Positions 10,484 through 19,615 of a stretch of DNA of 49,669 bases are shown one piece after another. Made by a program: the position numbers and the translations under genes. Each line of letters starts with the position of its first letter. Position 1 is the first letter of the stretch. Below the pieces are notes generated by a model. That model had not been told where the DNA came from. It searched no databases and saw only the letters and a program-made list of their open reading frames with translations. Origin of the DNA: an uncultured Aureispira sp. GTDB lineage: Bacteria > Bacteroidota > Bacteroidia > Chitinophagales > Saprospiraceae. The DNA is taken from the NCBI GenBank assembly GCA_905480075.1, contig CAJQOX010000130.1, positions 1-49,669 on the forward strand. Reading direction: 5' to 3'.

Positions 10484-11506
10484 ATGTTTACAAACCGAAG
10501 ATTCACTTTGATTCAATCAATTGCCTGGACCTACAGGGACTTGCTTATGTTTGCATTACTCAGTGCATACCCTGTTTGTATATATGAATTTATGGAATGG
10601 AAATGGTTGGGAATTCCTCCACTTCCAATAGCTTTAATGGGTACAGCAGTAGCTTTCAACCTGGGTTTCAAAAACAATAATGCCTATAACAGGGTATGGG
10701 AGGCCAGAAAAATATGGGGAGCAATTACCAATATCAGTCGTTCCTGGGGAATGATCTGTCTTGATTTTATCAGCAATCAATACACCTCCGAAAAATACAG
10801 CGAAGCAGAACTTAAGGAAATTCATCAACTACTTATTTACCGTCACATTTCATGGGTGACCGCTTTGCGATATCAATTAAGAGAACCAAAGGAATGGGAA
10901 CTTCAGACTTCGGCTGCTGCTATTCGTTTTCGTGAAAAATTCTTTGTTATTGCCGAACACCAGAAATCCTGCCGGGACGCCTTATCGGGATTCACAGAAG
11001 AAAATGAGCTGAATGATATACTTGGCCATTCCAATCCTGCATTACAGATTCTCAGATTACAATCAGCTACCATGAAAGATCTTAATAAAAAAGGATTAAT
11101 AGATAACTTCAGACATATTGCCATGCAAGATATGATTCATTCCATGATTAATCAACAGGGAGGTGCTGAACGAATAAAGAATTTCCCGTTTCCAAGGCAG
11201 TATGCTTCTATGAGCTTCTTTTTTGTAGCCATTTTTATTACCGTTCTTCCCTTTACTTTATTGACTCCTTTAGCCGCTTTGGGAGAAGGCTTTGTATGGC
11301 TCACAATTCCTTTCAGCATTTTGGTTTCCTGGATATTTTACAGTATGGAAAAAGTGGGCGATTTGAGTGAGAACCCCTTTGAAGGAAGAGGAACGGATGT
11401 TCCTATTACCACAATTTGCAGAAGCATAGAGATTTCACTTAAAGAAATGCTGAAAGAACAAGACCTGCCAGAAAAACTATCTCCTGTCAACCATATTGTC
11501 ACCTGA
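10484..11506 (+). CDS. Bestrophin-family anion channel
   Basis: 340 residues with paired membrane helices near the N-terminus and at about 240-290. Family landmarks are FTLIQSIAWTYRDLLMF, PIALMGTAVAFNLGFKNNNAYNRVWEARKIWG and, near the C-terminus, MEKVGDLSENPFEGRGTDVP. This last acidic loop binds calcium in eukaryotic bestrophins. Bacterial members (YneE/UPF0187) form pentameric ion channels in the inner membrane. The S41 peptidase gene starts 26 nt after the stop, and the CtlX gene follows that, so the three may be one transcript. Confidence 0.92.
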   Translation: MFTNRRFTLIQSIAWTYRDLLMFALLSAYPVCIYEFMEWKWLGIPPLPIALMGTAVAFNLGFKNNNAYNRVWEARKIWGAITNISRSWGMICLDFISNQYTSEKYSEAELKEIHQLLIYRHISWVTALRYQLREPKEWELQTSAAAIRFREKFFVIAEHQKSCRDALSGFTEENELNDILGHSNPALQILRLQSATMKDLNKKGLIDNFRHIAMQDMIHSMINQQGGAERIKNFPFPRQYASMSFFFVAIFITVLPFTLLTPLAALGEGFVWLTIPFSILVSWIFYSMEKVGDLSENPFEGRGTDVPITTICRSIEISLKEMLKEQDLPEKLSPVNHIVT

Positions 11507-11532
11507 TTTACTGACTTTCTTTTTTCTATATC

Positions 11533-12894
11533 ATGCGACAGTTTATTGCAATTCTTTTAGTTCTTTTTTCCAATTTATGTACAGCACAGAAAATTTCTGA
11601 ACTGAGCCCTGAACAATTAAAAAATGATTTGACCTACCTCGAAAGGGAGCTTGAAACACATAATCCTACTTTGTACATTTACAATTCCAAGGAAGAAATA
11701 AAAAAACATTTTAATACAATAAGAAACTCGGTAAAAGAAAAAACAGGAGCCATTCAATTTCATAAATTGCTTTCCCTTTTTGTGGCCTGTGCCAACGAGG
11801 GACATATTACAACAGGAAGTAAAGACGATGAGTTTTACAAAGGATTTTTTAGTGAAGAGTTCAAAAGCCTGCCACTGGAGGTAAGATTTATAGAAAACAG
11901 GATTTTTGTATGGCGAAACTTCAGTAGTGATACTGTATTGCAAAAAGGGGATGAAATTTTATCGATAAACGGCTATACCCCTACTGAAATAAGAAACACA
12001 ATTTTCCGGTATACAGCTTCTGATGGTTCTATTGAAACTTACAAGCAATCAAGATTAAGCAAAGAATTGTCTGCAAGGTATTTCTGGTTTATTGAACAAC
12101 CCGACTTATTTTTACTGGAATACCGAAAGAGAGGTTCTGAAGGAACAAAAGAAGTTCAATTGCCTGCACTTTCAAGACCCGAAATGTCTAGATGGTCTGT
12201 GTTGAAAGGCTATGAAAGTAATAAACCTATGGGAATTGACAGGTTATATAATCTGAATATCGATAAAAGTACTGCAATACTGACCCTTCGGGATTTTGAT
12301 GAAAAAACGGTGGAGGAATATGCTATTCAAGCCTTTGATTTCTACCTTAAAATTTTCAGAAGACTCAGACAAAACAAAATCAAAAACCTTATAATAGATG
12401 TGAGGGATAATATAGGTGGTCTGAAAGAATTTGGCGATGACATCCTTCCCTTTGTTCTGAAAAAAAACAGAAAAGAGGTTTTCAGAGAACTTATAAACAG
12501 GGAAGGCAAAATACACCAATCTTATTTACCAAAACGGAACCGGTGGTTTTTTAAAGGTAATTTATATGTTTTAGTTAATGGGGCTACTTTTTCAACTGCT
12601 GCCCATATTGCAAAATACCTGCGGGAATTTGCCAATGCCATAACTATCGGAGAAGAAACAGGCAGCAGATATGAAGGCTTTGCAGCAGGGACTATTCACT
12701 ATTGTGTTTTACCACATTCCAAAATAAAAATCGGCATTCCCAATTTATGGGTAAGGAATATTATCTCAGAAAAACAAGACACAAAAAATCGTGGTTTAAT
12801 TCCAGATTATCCCGTCAATTCAGAAATCATTGATTTACTACACAACAAAGACAAGGCTAAACTAAAGGCCTTAGAATTGATATCTGAACAATAA
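11533..12894 (+). CDS. Secreted S41-family (C-terminal-processing/tricorn-like) serine peptidase
   Basis: 453 residues. Signal peptide 1-19 (ends LCTAQ). An N-terminal helical region is followed by a PDZ-like piece (VLQKGDEILSINGYTP, about 135-150), the S41 core LIIDVRDNIGG at about 286-296 and the nucleophile region LVNGATFSTAAHIA with Ser354. ITIGEETGSRYEG and a closing GIPNLWVRN follow. The chemistry should be serine hydrolysis with a Ser/Lys-type dyad. The lysine partner is not in a pattern I can assign, so activity is inferred from the family. It is exported and probably works in the periplasm. Spacing of 26 nt and 11 nt to its neighbours suggests cotranscription. Confidence 0.9.
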   Translation: MRQFIAILLVLFSNLCTAQKISELSPEQLKNDLTYLERELETHNPTLYIYNSKEEIKKHFNTIRNSVKEKTGAIQFHKLLSLFVACANEGHITTGSKDDEFYKGFFSEEFKSLPLEVRFIENRIFVWRNFSSDTVLQKGDEILSINGYTPTEIRNTIFRYTASDGSIETYKQSRLSKELSARYFWFIEQPDLFLLEYRKRGSEGTKEVQLPALSRPEMSRWSVLKGYESNKPMGIDRLYNLNIDKSTAILTLRDFDEKTVEEYAIQAFDFYLKIFRRLRQNKIKNLIIDVRDNIGGLKEFGDDILPFVLKKNRKEVFRELINREGKIHQSYLPKRNRWFFKGNLYVLVNGATFSTAAHIAKYLREFANAITIGEETGSRYEGFAAGTIHYCVLPHSKIKIGIPNLWVRNIISEKQDTKNRGLIPDYPVNSEIIDLLHNKDKAKLKALELISEQ

Positions 12895-12905
12895 ATTATA
12901 AAATC

Positions 12906-13808
12906 ATGCAAACTACAAATTCTATATTCCTGGTCCGTCCGGCTTCTTTTTCCTATAATACACAAACTGCCTTGTCCAATACTTTTCAAGAACAAGTTGT
13001 TTCAAAAAGTGATATAAAACAACAAATTGTCCTTAAAGAATTCGATACCTTTGTTCAAAAATTAATCGCAGCAGGAATTGATGTTCAGGTTTTTGAAGAC
13101 AGCCCCTCCCCTCCTAAACCGGATGCAATTTTCCCGAACAACTGGATATCGGTACATGCCGATAAAACAATGGTCCTGTATCCGATGTGCACAGAAAACC
13201 GACGTATTGAACGCCGTGAAGATATTATTGAAAAAATTACAACAGATTCAAATATAAAAAAGCAGATCGATCTGACATTTTTCGAAAAAGAAGGACGATT
13301 TCTTGAAGGTACAGGTTCAATAGTATTTGACCATATCAACAGGATTGCCTATGCTTGTTTTTCTGTAAGAACAGATAAAAATATTTTTGAGGACCTGTGT
13401 CAAAAACTAGACTATAAAGCCGTAGGATTTAACGCCTTTGACAATCAGGGGGTTAAAATATATCATACTAATGTGATGATGAGTATAGGAAAAGGTTTTG
13501 CTGTTATTTGTTTAGAATGCATTGCTGATAAGAATGAAAAAAATATAATCAGGGAATCTCTGATCAATTCAAATCTTGAAATAATAGAAATATCATTCGC
13601 TCAGGTCATTAATTTTGCCGGAAACATGCTTTCACTTGCTGCGAATAGCAGTCAGATTATTGTCTTATCTCAAAGAGCATTCGACTGCCTGTCTGTTTCT
13701 CAGCTTACGAAACTTAAAAACCATGGGGTCTTGCTTCCTGTTTCTATTCCAGTTATTGAAACAACAGGGGGAGGTTCAGCCCGCTGTATGATTTGTGAAT
13801 TATTTTAA
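12906..13808 (+). CDS. ctlX: CtlX-type amidinohydrolase (arginine deiminase-related, citrulline-utilisation family)
   Basis: 300 residues of the amidinotransferase/arginine-deiminase superfamily. The catalytic set is visible: Asp in PDAIFPNNW (~73), Glu in LEGTGSIV (~134), His in YHTNVMMSIG (~187) and the nucleophilic Cys in the C-terminal GGGSARCMI (~294). FPNNWIS and GGGSARCM are typical of the ctlX family, which is annotated as acting on citrulline or related guanidino/ureido compounds. The exact substrate is not settled for this subfamily. It starts 11 nt after the S41 peptidase stop. No other arginine-pathway gene is nearby. Confidence 0.88.
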   Translation: MQTTNSIFLVRPASFSYNTQTALSNTFQEQVVSKSDIKQQIVLKEFDTFVQKLIAAGIDVQVFEDSPSPPKPDAIFPNNWISVHADKTMVLYPMCTENRRIERREDIIEKITTDSNIKKQIDLTFFEKEGRFLEGTGSIVFDHINRIAYACFSVRTDKNIFEDLCQKLDYKAVGFNAFDNQGVKIYHTNVMMSIGKGFAVICLECIADKNEKNIIRESLINSNLEIIEISFAQVINFAGNMLSLAANSSQIIVLSQRAFDCLSVSQLTKLKNHGVLLPVSIPVIETTGGGSARCMICELF

Positions 13809-13999
13809 TTCATTCTAACATTCCATTCCATTTCAATCATAATGGGATTCTTTATGAGGTAGTAATGAAAACAAAGATTTCTATCTTTTTCTTTCAATGC
13901 ATACCCTTGTTATTCATTATATAAACCAATTAGTATAACTATTTCCCCTTTCAGCCGTAAAACATAAGAGAATAATTGCTATCAGATTTAACATTACTT

Positions 14000-14614
14000 A
14001 TGAAAAAGATACAGGAACAATTCGGCAATATTGATATATATTTGTTTGACCAATTGTTGAAACGAAGGTTCGATGACTGTGATTCTGTTCTTGATGCCGG
14101 TTGTGGCAATGGCAGAAATATGGTGTATTTTCTTCAGCATGATTTTGAAGTTTATGGGATTGACAAAAGCATTTCAGCTATTGATGAAGTAAAAAAAATG
14201 TCAGCCACTTTAAATCCGGAGAACCCTGTAAATAATTTTGTTATAGGTGAAATTAGTGATATGCCCTTCGAGGATGAATTATTTGATGTGATAATATGCA
14301 ATGCCGTTTTACATTATGCACATAATAAACAGCACTTCGAAAAAATGTTGTATTCATTATGGCGCGTTCTTCTTCCGGGGGGACATCTTTTAATCCGTCT
14401 TGCATCAGACATTGGGATAGAACATTTGGTAAAACCTCTTGATGATGGAAGGTACCGACTTCCTGATGGTTCTGCCCGGTATTTGGTTAATTTGAAAATG
14501 CTAATGAATTACACAAAGGAATTGGAAGGGAACTTATTTGAATCTATAAAAACTACAAATGTTCAGAATCTAAGAAGTATGACAACCTGGTGCATTCAAA
14601 AAAACAAAATATAA
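14000..14614 (+). CDS. Class I SAM-dependent methyltransferase
   Basis: 204 residues from the ATG at 14000; an in-frame TTG eight codons earlier is a weaker choice. SAM-binding motif I is VLDAGCGNGRNM (about 30-41), the acidic end of strand 2 is YGIDKS, and motif IV-like FDVIICNAVLHYA and LLPGGHLLIRLAS follow. The substrate cannot be told from the sequence; the 'bad-match' loop YRLPDGSARYLVN is the likely selectivity region. The next gene begins 3 nt after the stop, so the two form a pair. Confidence 0.85.
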   Translation: MKKIQEQFGNIDIYLFDQLLKRRFDDCDSVLDAGCGNGRNMVYFLQHDFEVYGIDKSISAIDEVKKMSATLNPENPVNNFVIGEISDMPFEDELFDVIICNAVLHYAHNKQHFEKMLYSLWRVLLPGGHLLIRLASDIGIEHLVKPLDDGRYRLPDGSARYLVNLKMLMNYTKELEGNLFESIKTTNVQNLRSMTTWCIQKNKI

Positions 14615-14616
14615 AT

Positions 14617-15288
14617 ATGAATATTCTGGATGACGGGACAACCCAACCTTTTTCTTCATGGAAAAAAAAACGTAAAAAGGGTAAAACAAGATACATTCTG
14701 ATTGAGGGAGTTCTTGGTTGGGGCCTGACAATATTTGTTCTTTCCTTTATTTTCATTGCACTCTTTGACAGTCCGTCAAAATTTGACATCATTTTATCTT
14801 TAATTTCTTCATTATCAATTGGAGGAATATGGTCTGTTATTTTGTGGAATAAAAAAGAGAAAATATTTCTCTCCATAAATCAAGAAAAAAACATTTTAAA
14901 TAATAATGCCGCTCCTTTGGGAACTTTAAAAAGGACGAAAGACTACGAGGAAAAATTCCCCGTATCGAACCTTGAATCTTCAGAAAACCCCAACAATATG
15001 GATATAAAAACGTATCAGGGAAAACTGGTGGATGTCCCTTTTGTCAACAAGGCAGGACGAAAAATTGAGGGGGCTTCCAACATGTTTTTTGAAACAGAAG
15101 AAGACAGGTACTTTATCAAATCCTATGAAGATAAAATATCCTATAGTGACCTGAGAAAACACATAGGAAAACCCATCAGAATTAAGGCAAGAAAAACCTT
15201 TGGCTTATGGGATACAGACGACCCCGGAGTTCAGAGCAGGATAGGAGAATTCTTTAAAATTATAGAAATCCTTGAGAAGGATAAATAA
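14617..15288 (+). CDS. Small membrane protein of unknown function
   Basis: 223 residues. A lysine-rich N-terminal stretch (KKKRKKGKTR) precedes two hydrophobic helices (GWGLTIFVLSFIFIALF and IILSLISSLSIGGIWSVIL). A soluble C-terminal domain follows, with KLVDVPFVNKAGRKIEGAS, YFIKSYEDK and KHIGKPIRIKARKTFG. The C-terminal part reads like a small beta-barrel, OB-like or SH3-like, but I do not recognise the family. The ATG at 14617 is chosen because it lies directly after the methyltransferase stop; an upstream GTG would overlap that gene. It is followed by the GC-rich element at 15324-15442. Confidence 0.7.
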   Translation: MNILDDGTTQPFSSWKKKRKKGKTRYILIEGVLGWGLTIFVLSFIFIALFDSPSKFDIILSLISSLSIGGIWSVILWNKKEKIFLSINQEKNILNNNAAPLGTLKRTKDYEEKFPVSNLESSENPNNMDIKTYQGKLVDVPFVNKAGRKIEGASNMFFETEEDRYFIKSYEDKISYSDLRKHIGKPIRIKARKTFGLWDTDDPGVQSRIGEFFKIIEILEKDK

Positions 15289-15323
15289 TACTTCTTATAA
15301 TTTAATATATATATTATTTATTT

Positions 15324-15442
15324 GGGCGCCCGGGCGCTACGATCCGCAGCTCGCTTTCCGCTCGGCCCACCGCAGCTGTAAAAAAAACAGCTACGGCGGT
15401 CTGTGGCCAAAGGCCACACTGCTGCTCATCGCTGTCGCAAAA
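15324..15442. repeat. GC-rich compound palindromic element (REP-like), non-coding
   Basis: A ~120-nt GC-rich island in a strongly AT-rich intergenic gap. It has a perfect 12-nt palindrome gcgcccgggcgc (15326-15337). A second hairpin pairs ccgcagctgt (15370-15379) with acagctacgg (15387-15396), one mismatch, across a loop of seven A. A third, perfect hairpin pairs tgtggcc (15402-15408) with ggccaca (15412-15418) over an AAA loop. The octamer ccgcagct occurs twice (15344-15351 and 15371-15378 region). It does not code for protein in an obvious way and lacks a U-run that would make it a standard terminator. This is the architecture of a dispersed extragenic palindromic repeat, but only one copy is present in the window. 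Confidence 0.7.
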
Positions 15443-15498
15443 AGATGATTGGATAAATAGATTGATAAAATATATTGATGGATTAGGATGGAAATAAT

Positions 15499-16320
15499 TT
15501 ACTGCAATATAAAAAACTCCTTAACGGGTTTATACAAAAAATCATAGCGCACTGATTTTGTTTTGAACTTAGAATCTTTAGTTATGGTTTTCTCTGTTTT
15601 ATTTTCCGGAATCAACCATTCTCCCGACAATCGGATATCATTAAACCCATCATCATCAATATCCAAAATCTGTGGTTTAAGTGTATTATTCTTAAACAGA
15701 CCAGAAAACGGATTACAATCATAAGTTTTAGGGCTGTCATTCATCAGAACATTAAAGACATCAATTATTTTACCATTTTCATACCGGTAAAAATGATGTT
15801 GGCCATTCCCTTTACAATCACGTTCCACACACATAAACAAAGGCACAGAGTCTTTCATTACAGGAACAAAGGCAGCAATTTGGGCATGATTTTTAAAAAT
15901 CAATCTACCCTCAGCACTAAATAAAAACTGAGTATAGTCTGCCGGGTAATCACAATTATCATCCTTATAAACAGACTTGCAATTGACAAACCATATAGCT
16001 TCATCACTTCCAAACAAGGCTTTTTTACCACAAAACTCAATACTTGTATTATCAATCTTATCAAGCCGGTAATACTCCCCTAGTTTTTTTACAAATTTAT
16101 CTGGATTTTTTATAAAGGTATTGTTGAGGACATAGGGAAAAACCTGATTATAAACCTCTTGTTCCGGAGAGGATTTTTCATCAAAAATATTATATTTTAC
16201 AACTTGATTTTCATTAGTGTCCGAAATTTCGGCAAATTTATTTTCTGAATTGAAGTTACTGCCGCAATTCTGAAAAACAAGAATAAAAAAAGATAAAATA
16301 AGGGGATATAATTTCAACAT
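15499..16320 (-). CDS. Lipoprotein of unknown function
   Basis: 273 residues from the internal ATG at 16320, which places a lipoprotein signal at the N-terminus (MLKLYPLILSFFILVFQNC, Cys about 19). The mature part has a beta-rich pattern with IEFCGKKALFGSDEAIWFVNC and ILDIDDDGFNDIRLSGEW. The DIDDDGFNDIRL segment looks like a calcium-binding repeat of the FG-GAP/dockerin style. Several cysteines could form disulfides. No family name can be given. It starts 29 nt after the stop of the PBP-like lipoprotein gene and is probably in the same transcript. Confidence 0.7.
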   Translation of the reverse strand: MLKLYPLILSFFILVFQNCGSNFNSENKFAEISDTNENQVVKYNIFDEKSSPEQEVYNQVFPYVLNNTFIKNPDKFVKKLGEYYRLDKIDNTSIEFCGKKALFGSDEAIWFVNCKSVYKDDNCDYPADYTQFLFSAEGRLIFKNHAQIAAFVPVMKDSVPLFMCVERDCKGNGQHHFYRYENGKIIDVFNVLMNDSPKTYDCNPFSGLFKNNTLKPQILDIDDDGFNDIRLSGEWLIPENKTEKTITKDSKFKTKSVRYDFLYKPVKEFFILQ

Positions 16321-16349
16321 AACAAAACAAGACAATTTAAATATAAAAG

Positions 16350-17903
16350 TTAATTTATCCTTTGTAACTTATAATCATCAAACTTTAAAAAATTGAGAAA
16401 CTTGTTCTCGTAGTTTCTCAAAACAGATTGACCTTCCTGCCCGGTATTGCCATCGAGAGGGACAAGGGCCTCATACGTAGGCTCAATTTGAAATTTAGTA
16501 TGTTTATACTGAGCACTTTCTTTCCAGAGATGTGCGGGAAAATTTGTTCCGTATTTATTAACAATCCTACCAAAATACAACATTATATCAAACCCGACAA
16601 ACCCAAACTCTCTTGTACCTATACCATAAACAGCTTTGTAATCCTGTTTAAATTTCTGGACTTCGTCAGCATTAATATCTGTAAAATACTGACTGGAAAG
16701 ATAGAGGTTCATAGATTCAAAATATTCAAAATTTATCCGGTTGTAATATTTCCATCTGTCCATCCCTACAATAACAATCTGATGCCCTTTTTTAGGTTCA
16801 ACCTTATCTACAAGTTTTTGAATTTCCCTGAGCGCATTATAGATAAACCCCTCATCCTGATAGGAGGGAATAAGAATTATATTGAGCTTGGACTTTGTAA
16901 GAAAAGGTTCAATATCTTCAATATCTATTGTTGGGTTATTTCTTATCAATTGAGCCAGATGAGCAGAAGTATCATTTTTGTAGGCAGAATAGCTACTCTG
17001 TAAATCGGCAATTCTTGAAGAATCTCTTTGAAGTCCAAGAATGAGCATATTTTTTTCCAGGGGTGTTCTGAAAAGTTCAGGATCACTTTCAATTTTGTGA
17101 ATATGTTGAACAATGAGGTCAGCATGTACCTTAAAAGAAGGATTTACCTGAATATAATAGGGGTTGTCAGTAGTCAGGTCAGAACGGGAGTTAAAAGGAG
17201 AAATAAGGCTTTTTTTGTTATTTTTGGCAAATTCGGCAACAATTCTGATGCTCTTTGAACTAACCGGGCCGATAATAATATCAGCCTCCTGCAATTCTCT
17301 TTTAAGCAAGAGACTTTCAACAACTGCGGAATCTTTCTGCGTGTCGAAGACATCAACAAACAAGCTGATGCCTTCAGATTTCAGGCTATCGAGCGCAATC
17401 ATTACCCCTTCATAAAATTCTACAGCCTTGATGGATCGTGAAGGAATCTCCTTGGTAGGTGCAGGCACAAAGTTCTTACTCATAAAAGGCATCAGAACAA
17501 CTACTTTATAAGCGAGCTTAAGATTGACAGAGGAATCTACTTCCGTTACTGAAAAAATGGCATTTTTGTTTATTTCCAGCACGTCAACAGTATCCGCTTT
17601 TATTTTATTGTTGCCCACCTTTTCGAAACAAACCACTATACTTCTGAACTCACTTTGCTTTAGGGTGTCGCACCATGTAATCGTATCTCCCGGATTACTG
17701 TCATTTACCTTTTCGGAGTTGGTAACTGCTGTAAAACTACCTGTCTTTGCCGTATCTTTCGGGTTTGTATTTTTACCGGTTACAGGGTCTAAATGAGTCG
17801 TATTATTCGTAGTACGACTGCTTGTACTACATGAATAAAATGCAGTAAGTAGAATAAGAAAAAAAAACAGAATACTTACATTAAATAAATTTGAATTTTT
17901 CAT
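16350..17903 (-). CDS. Lipoprotein with a periplasmic-binding-protein type 1 (Leu/Ile/Val-binding-like) domain
   Basis: 517 residues. Lipoprotein signal ending LLTAFYSC, then a Thr/Asn-rich low-complexity linker (about 25-75). The rest reads as the two-lobed PBP1 fold: VVVLMPFMSKNF, AVEFYEGVMIALDSLKSEGI, VFDTQKDSAVVESLL, ADIIIGPVSSKS, SLISPFNSRSD and, in lobe 2, YFTDINADEVQKFKQDYKAVYG with EFGFVGFDIMLYFG. Bacteroidota have a family of such proteins, some with LysM domains, annotated as amino-acid ABC substrate-binding proteins. No permease or ATPase gene is nearby, so a transport role is not supported here. LysM is absent in this copy. Confidence 0.8.
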   Translation of the reverse strand: MKNSNLFNVSILFFFLILLTAFYSCSTSSRTTNNTTHLDPVTGKNTNPKDTAKTGSFTAVTNSEKVNDSNPGDTITWCDTLKQSEFRSIVVCFEKVGNNKIKADTVDVLEINKNAIFSVTEVDSSVNLKLAYKVVVLMPFMSKNFVPAPTKEIPSRSIKAVEFYEGVMIALDSLKSEGISLFVDVFDTQKDSAVVESLLLKRELQEADIIIGPVSSKSIRIVAEFAKNNKKSLISPFNSRSDLTTDNPYYIQVNPSFKVHADLIVQHIHKIESDPELFRTPLEKNMLILGLQRDSSRIADLQSSYSAYKNDTSAHLAQLIRNNPTIDIEDIEPFLTKSKLNIILIPSYQDEGFIYNALREIQKLVDKVEPKKGHQIVIVGMDRWKYYNRINFEYFESMNLYLSSQYFTDINADEVQKFKQDYKAVYGIGTREFGFVGFDIMLYFGRIVNKYGTNFPAHLWKESAQYKHTKFQIEPTYEALVPLDGNTGQEGQSVLRNYENKFLNFLKFDDYKLQRIN

Positions 17904-18306
17904 AATCTTTTAATCTTTATTTATATAAATGCCCCTTCAAACAAAAAACCGGACATAATCTGCAGGAATACCGCAAAGGTAATTAATTTTGTGTTAGAGA
18001 ACTAATTAAGTCTGGCGAAAAATAATGTTGATTATTATTTGGTCTGTTTCCTGAGTATTTGACTAATCAGATTCAGAATTAATAGCATTGCCTGTAAACC
18101 AAAGTTCAGGTTGGAGGAATTCACCTACTTTTAAAGCAAAAAAAATATATTCTTTATGATTTCAATTAATTAATTGAAAAATCTATTAGTTTTTATAACT
18201 TTACATAATACCAAAAACACGGTTGATAATAATAAATTCTTCAGAAATAAATTGTGAAACTTAATATAGTTTCAAAAGTTTTCATTACACAATATAAATA
18301 TTCAAT
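17904..18306. other. Divergent intergenic region between the PBP-like and DUF445 genes
   Basis: 403 nt, AT-rich, separating genes read away from each other, so it should hold two promoters. The only good element is TACCTTTG on the minus strand at 17974-17981, a match to the -7 box about 70 nt before the PBP-like gene; a TTTG at the right distance is not clear. No ORF or hairpin with a U-run is seen. Confidence 0.5.
17974..17981 (-). promoter_or_regulatory. Candidate -7 element for the PBP-like lipoprotein gene
   Basis: TACCTTTG (followed by C) on the minus strand matches TAnnTTTG. A matching -33 TTTG is not evident 19-21 nt upstream, so this is a half-supported promoter. Confidence 0.35.
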
Positions 18307-19557
18307 GTGCAGGAAATATTAAACTATCTGAGCTCGCATCTTTTCATTGTCTTTTTACCATTTATTTCTGCCATAATTGGATGGGGGACGAATGTACTTG
18401 CCCTGAAAATGACCTTTTATCCACTGGAGTTTATCGGGTTCACATTTAAAGGGTTCAAAGCAATAGGCTGGAGTGGGTTTCCTCCTATCGGATGGCAGGG
18501 AATAATTCCTTCAAAAGCCGAGACTATGGCCTCTAAGGCCACGGATATGATTACAACAAAATTGATAGATGTTGAGGATCAGTTTTCAAAGATAAACCCG
18601 GCAATAGTTGCCAAAGAGATGGAATCGAGCATACTCAGGCTGGCCCGTGAGATAACAAATGAGGTGATGACAGAACATGTGCCCCTTTGGAAAGTGTTGT
18701 CAAATAAACAAAGAGAAAAAATTTATTCCCGTGCTGCCGAGGAAATTCCTGCCGTTATTGAAGAAATCATGGAGGAGGTCAAGATCAATATTACTGAAGT
18801 ATTTGATTTGAAGGCTATGGCTGTGGAACATTTGAAAAACAATAAAGAATTACTCAATAGAATATTTCTTGAAGTCGGAGACAAGGAATTTTCTTTTATT
18901 GAAAAGTCAGGCTTCTATTTCGGCTTTCTTTTCGGATTGGTACAGGCAGTAATATGGGTAAAATGGGAAGCGGGGTGGACCCTTCCTGTCGGCGGTTTAC
19001 TTGTAGGATATCTGACGAATGTGCTGGCATTGAGGATGATTTTTTCTCCCACGAATCCGATAAAAATTTTCAAATGGAAGATACAGGGATTATTTATCAA
19101 ACGTCAGGTAGAGGTTTCGAGTGGTTATGCCAAATTAGTATCAGATAACATCATGACGATGGATAATGTGTTCACACAGATGTTTAATGGTGAGGGTGCA
19201 GACAAGCTTATAAAGATCATTACAAAACACTCACAGGAGGGGATAGACAAAACGGCCGGATTCAACAGTTCAATAATAAAATTCACTTCAGGAACTGAGA
19301 CTTACGACAAAATAAAGACAATAGCAGTCAATCGTTTTATAGAAGCGGCTCCTGACCAGATACATATAGTTTTTGATTATGCCAAGCAGGCACTTGATAT
19401 CGAGGAAACAATGGTTAGCCGGATGACAAGTCTGCCCCCTGATGAATTTGTGGATTTCCTCAGGCCTGTTTTTCAGGAGGATGAGTGGAAATTGATACTT
19501 ACAGGTGCAATATTGGGAATGGTGGCCGGTTTTTTACAGTTGCTTACTACAATATAA
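18307..19557 (+). CDS. DUF445-family membrane protein
   Basis: 416 residues starting with GTG at 18307; the overlapping ATG at 18305 is out of frame. DUF445 hallmarks are present: IIGWGTNVLALKMTFYP at the N-terminus, PPIGWQGIIPSKAE and ATDMITTKLIDVEDQF. A second copy of the motif lies in the middle (GGLLVGYLTNVLALRMIFSP). Hydrophobic helices are near the N-terminus, at about 197-240 and at the extreme C-terminus (ILGMVAGFLQLLT). Family members (YheB/YjiN-like) are inner-membrane proteins of unknown function. It forms a single-gene unit. Confidence 0.88.
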   Translation: MQEILNYLSSHLFIVFLPFISAIIGWGTNVLALKMTFYPLEFIGFTFKGFKAIGWSGFPPIGWQGIIPSKAETMASKATDMITTKLIDVEDQFSKINPAIVAKEMESSILRLAREITNEVMTEHVPLWKVLSNKQREKIYSRAAEEIPAVIEEIMEEVKINITEVFDLKAMAVEHLKNNKELLNRIFLEVGDKEFSFIEKSGFYFGFLFGLVQAVIWVKWEAGWTLPVGGLLVGYLTNVLALRMIFSPTNPIKIFKWKIQGLFIKRQVEVSSGYAKLVSDNIMTMDNVFTQMFNGEGADKLIKIITKHSQEGIDKTAGFNSSIIKFTSGTETYDKIKTIAVNRFIEAAPDQIHIVFDYAKQALDIEETMVSRMTSLPPDEFVDFLRPVFQEDEWKLILTGAILGMVAGFLQLLTTI

Positions 19558-19615
19558 AACAAAAGCCATCCGGTATAAATTTCGGAAAGCATATAATTAT
19601 ATTACAGAACAGGAA

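Noticed and set aside
13865-13924. 19-codon ORF starting MKTKISIFFFQC, like a bare signal peptide
   Set aside because: Too short to stand as a gene, and nothing recognisable follows in frame.
16428-17003. 191-codon plus-strand frame opposite the PBP-like gene
   Set aside because: It lies wholly antisense to a gene with recognisable motifs; its composition (many Ile, Phe, Lys) is that of a shadow frame.
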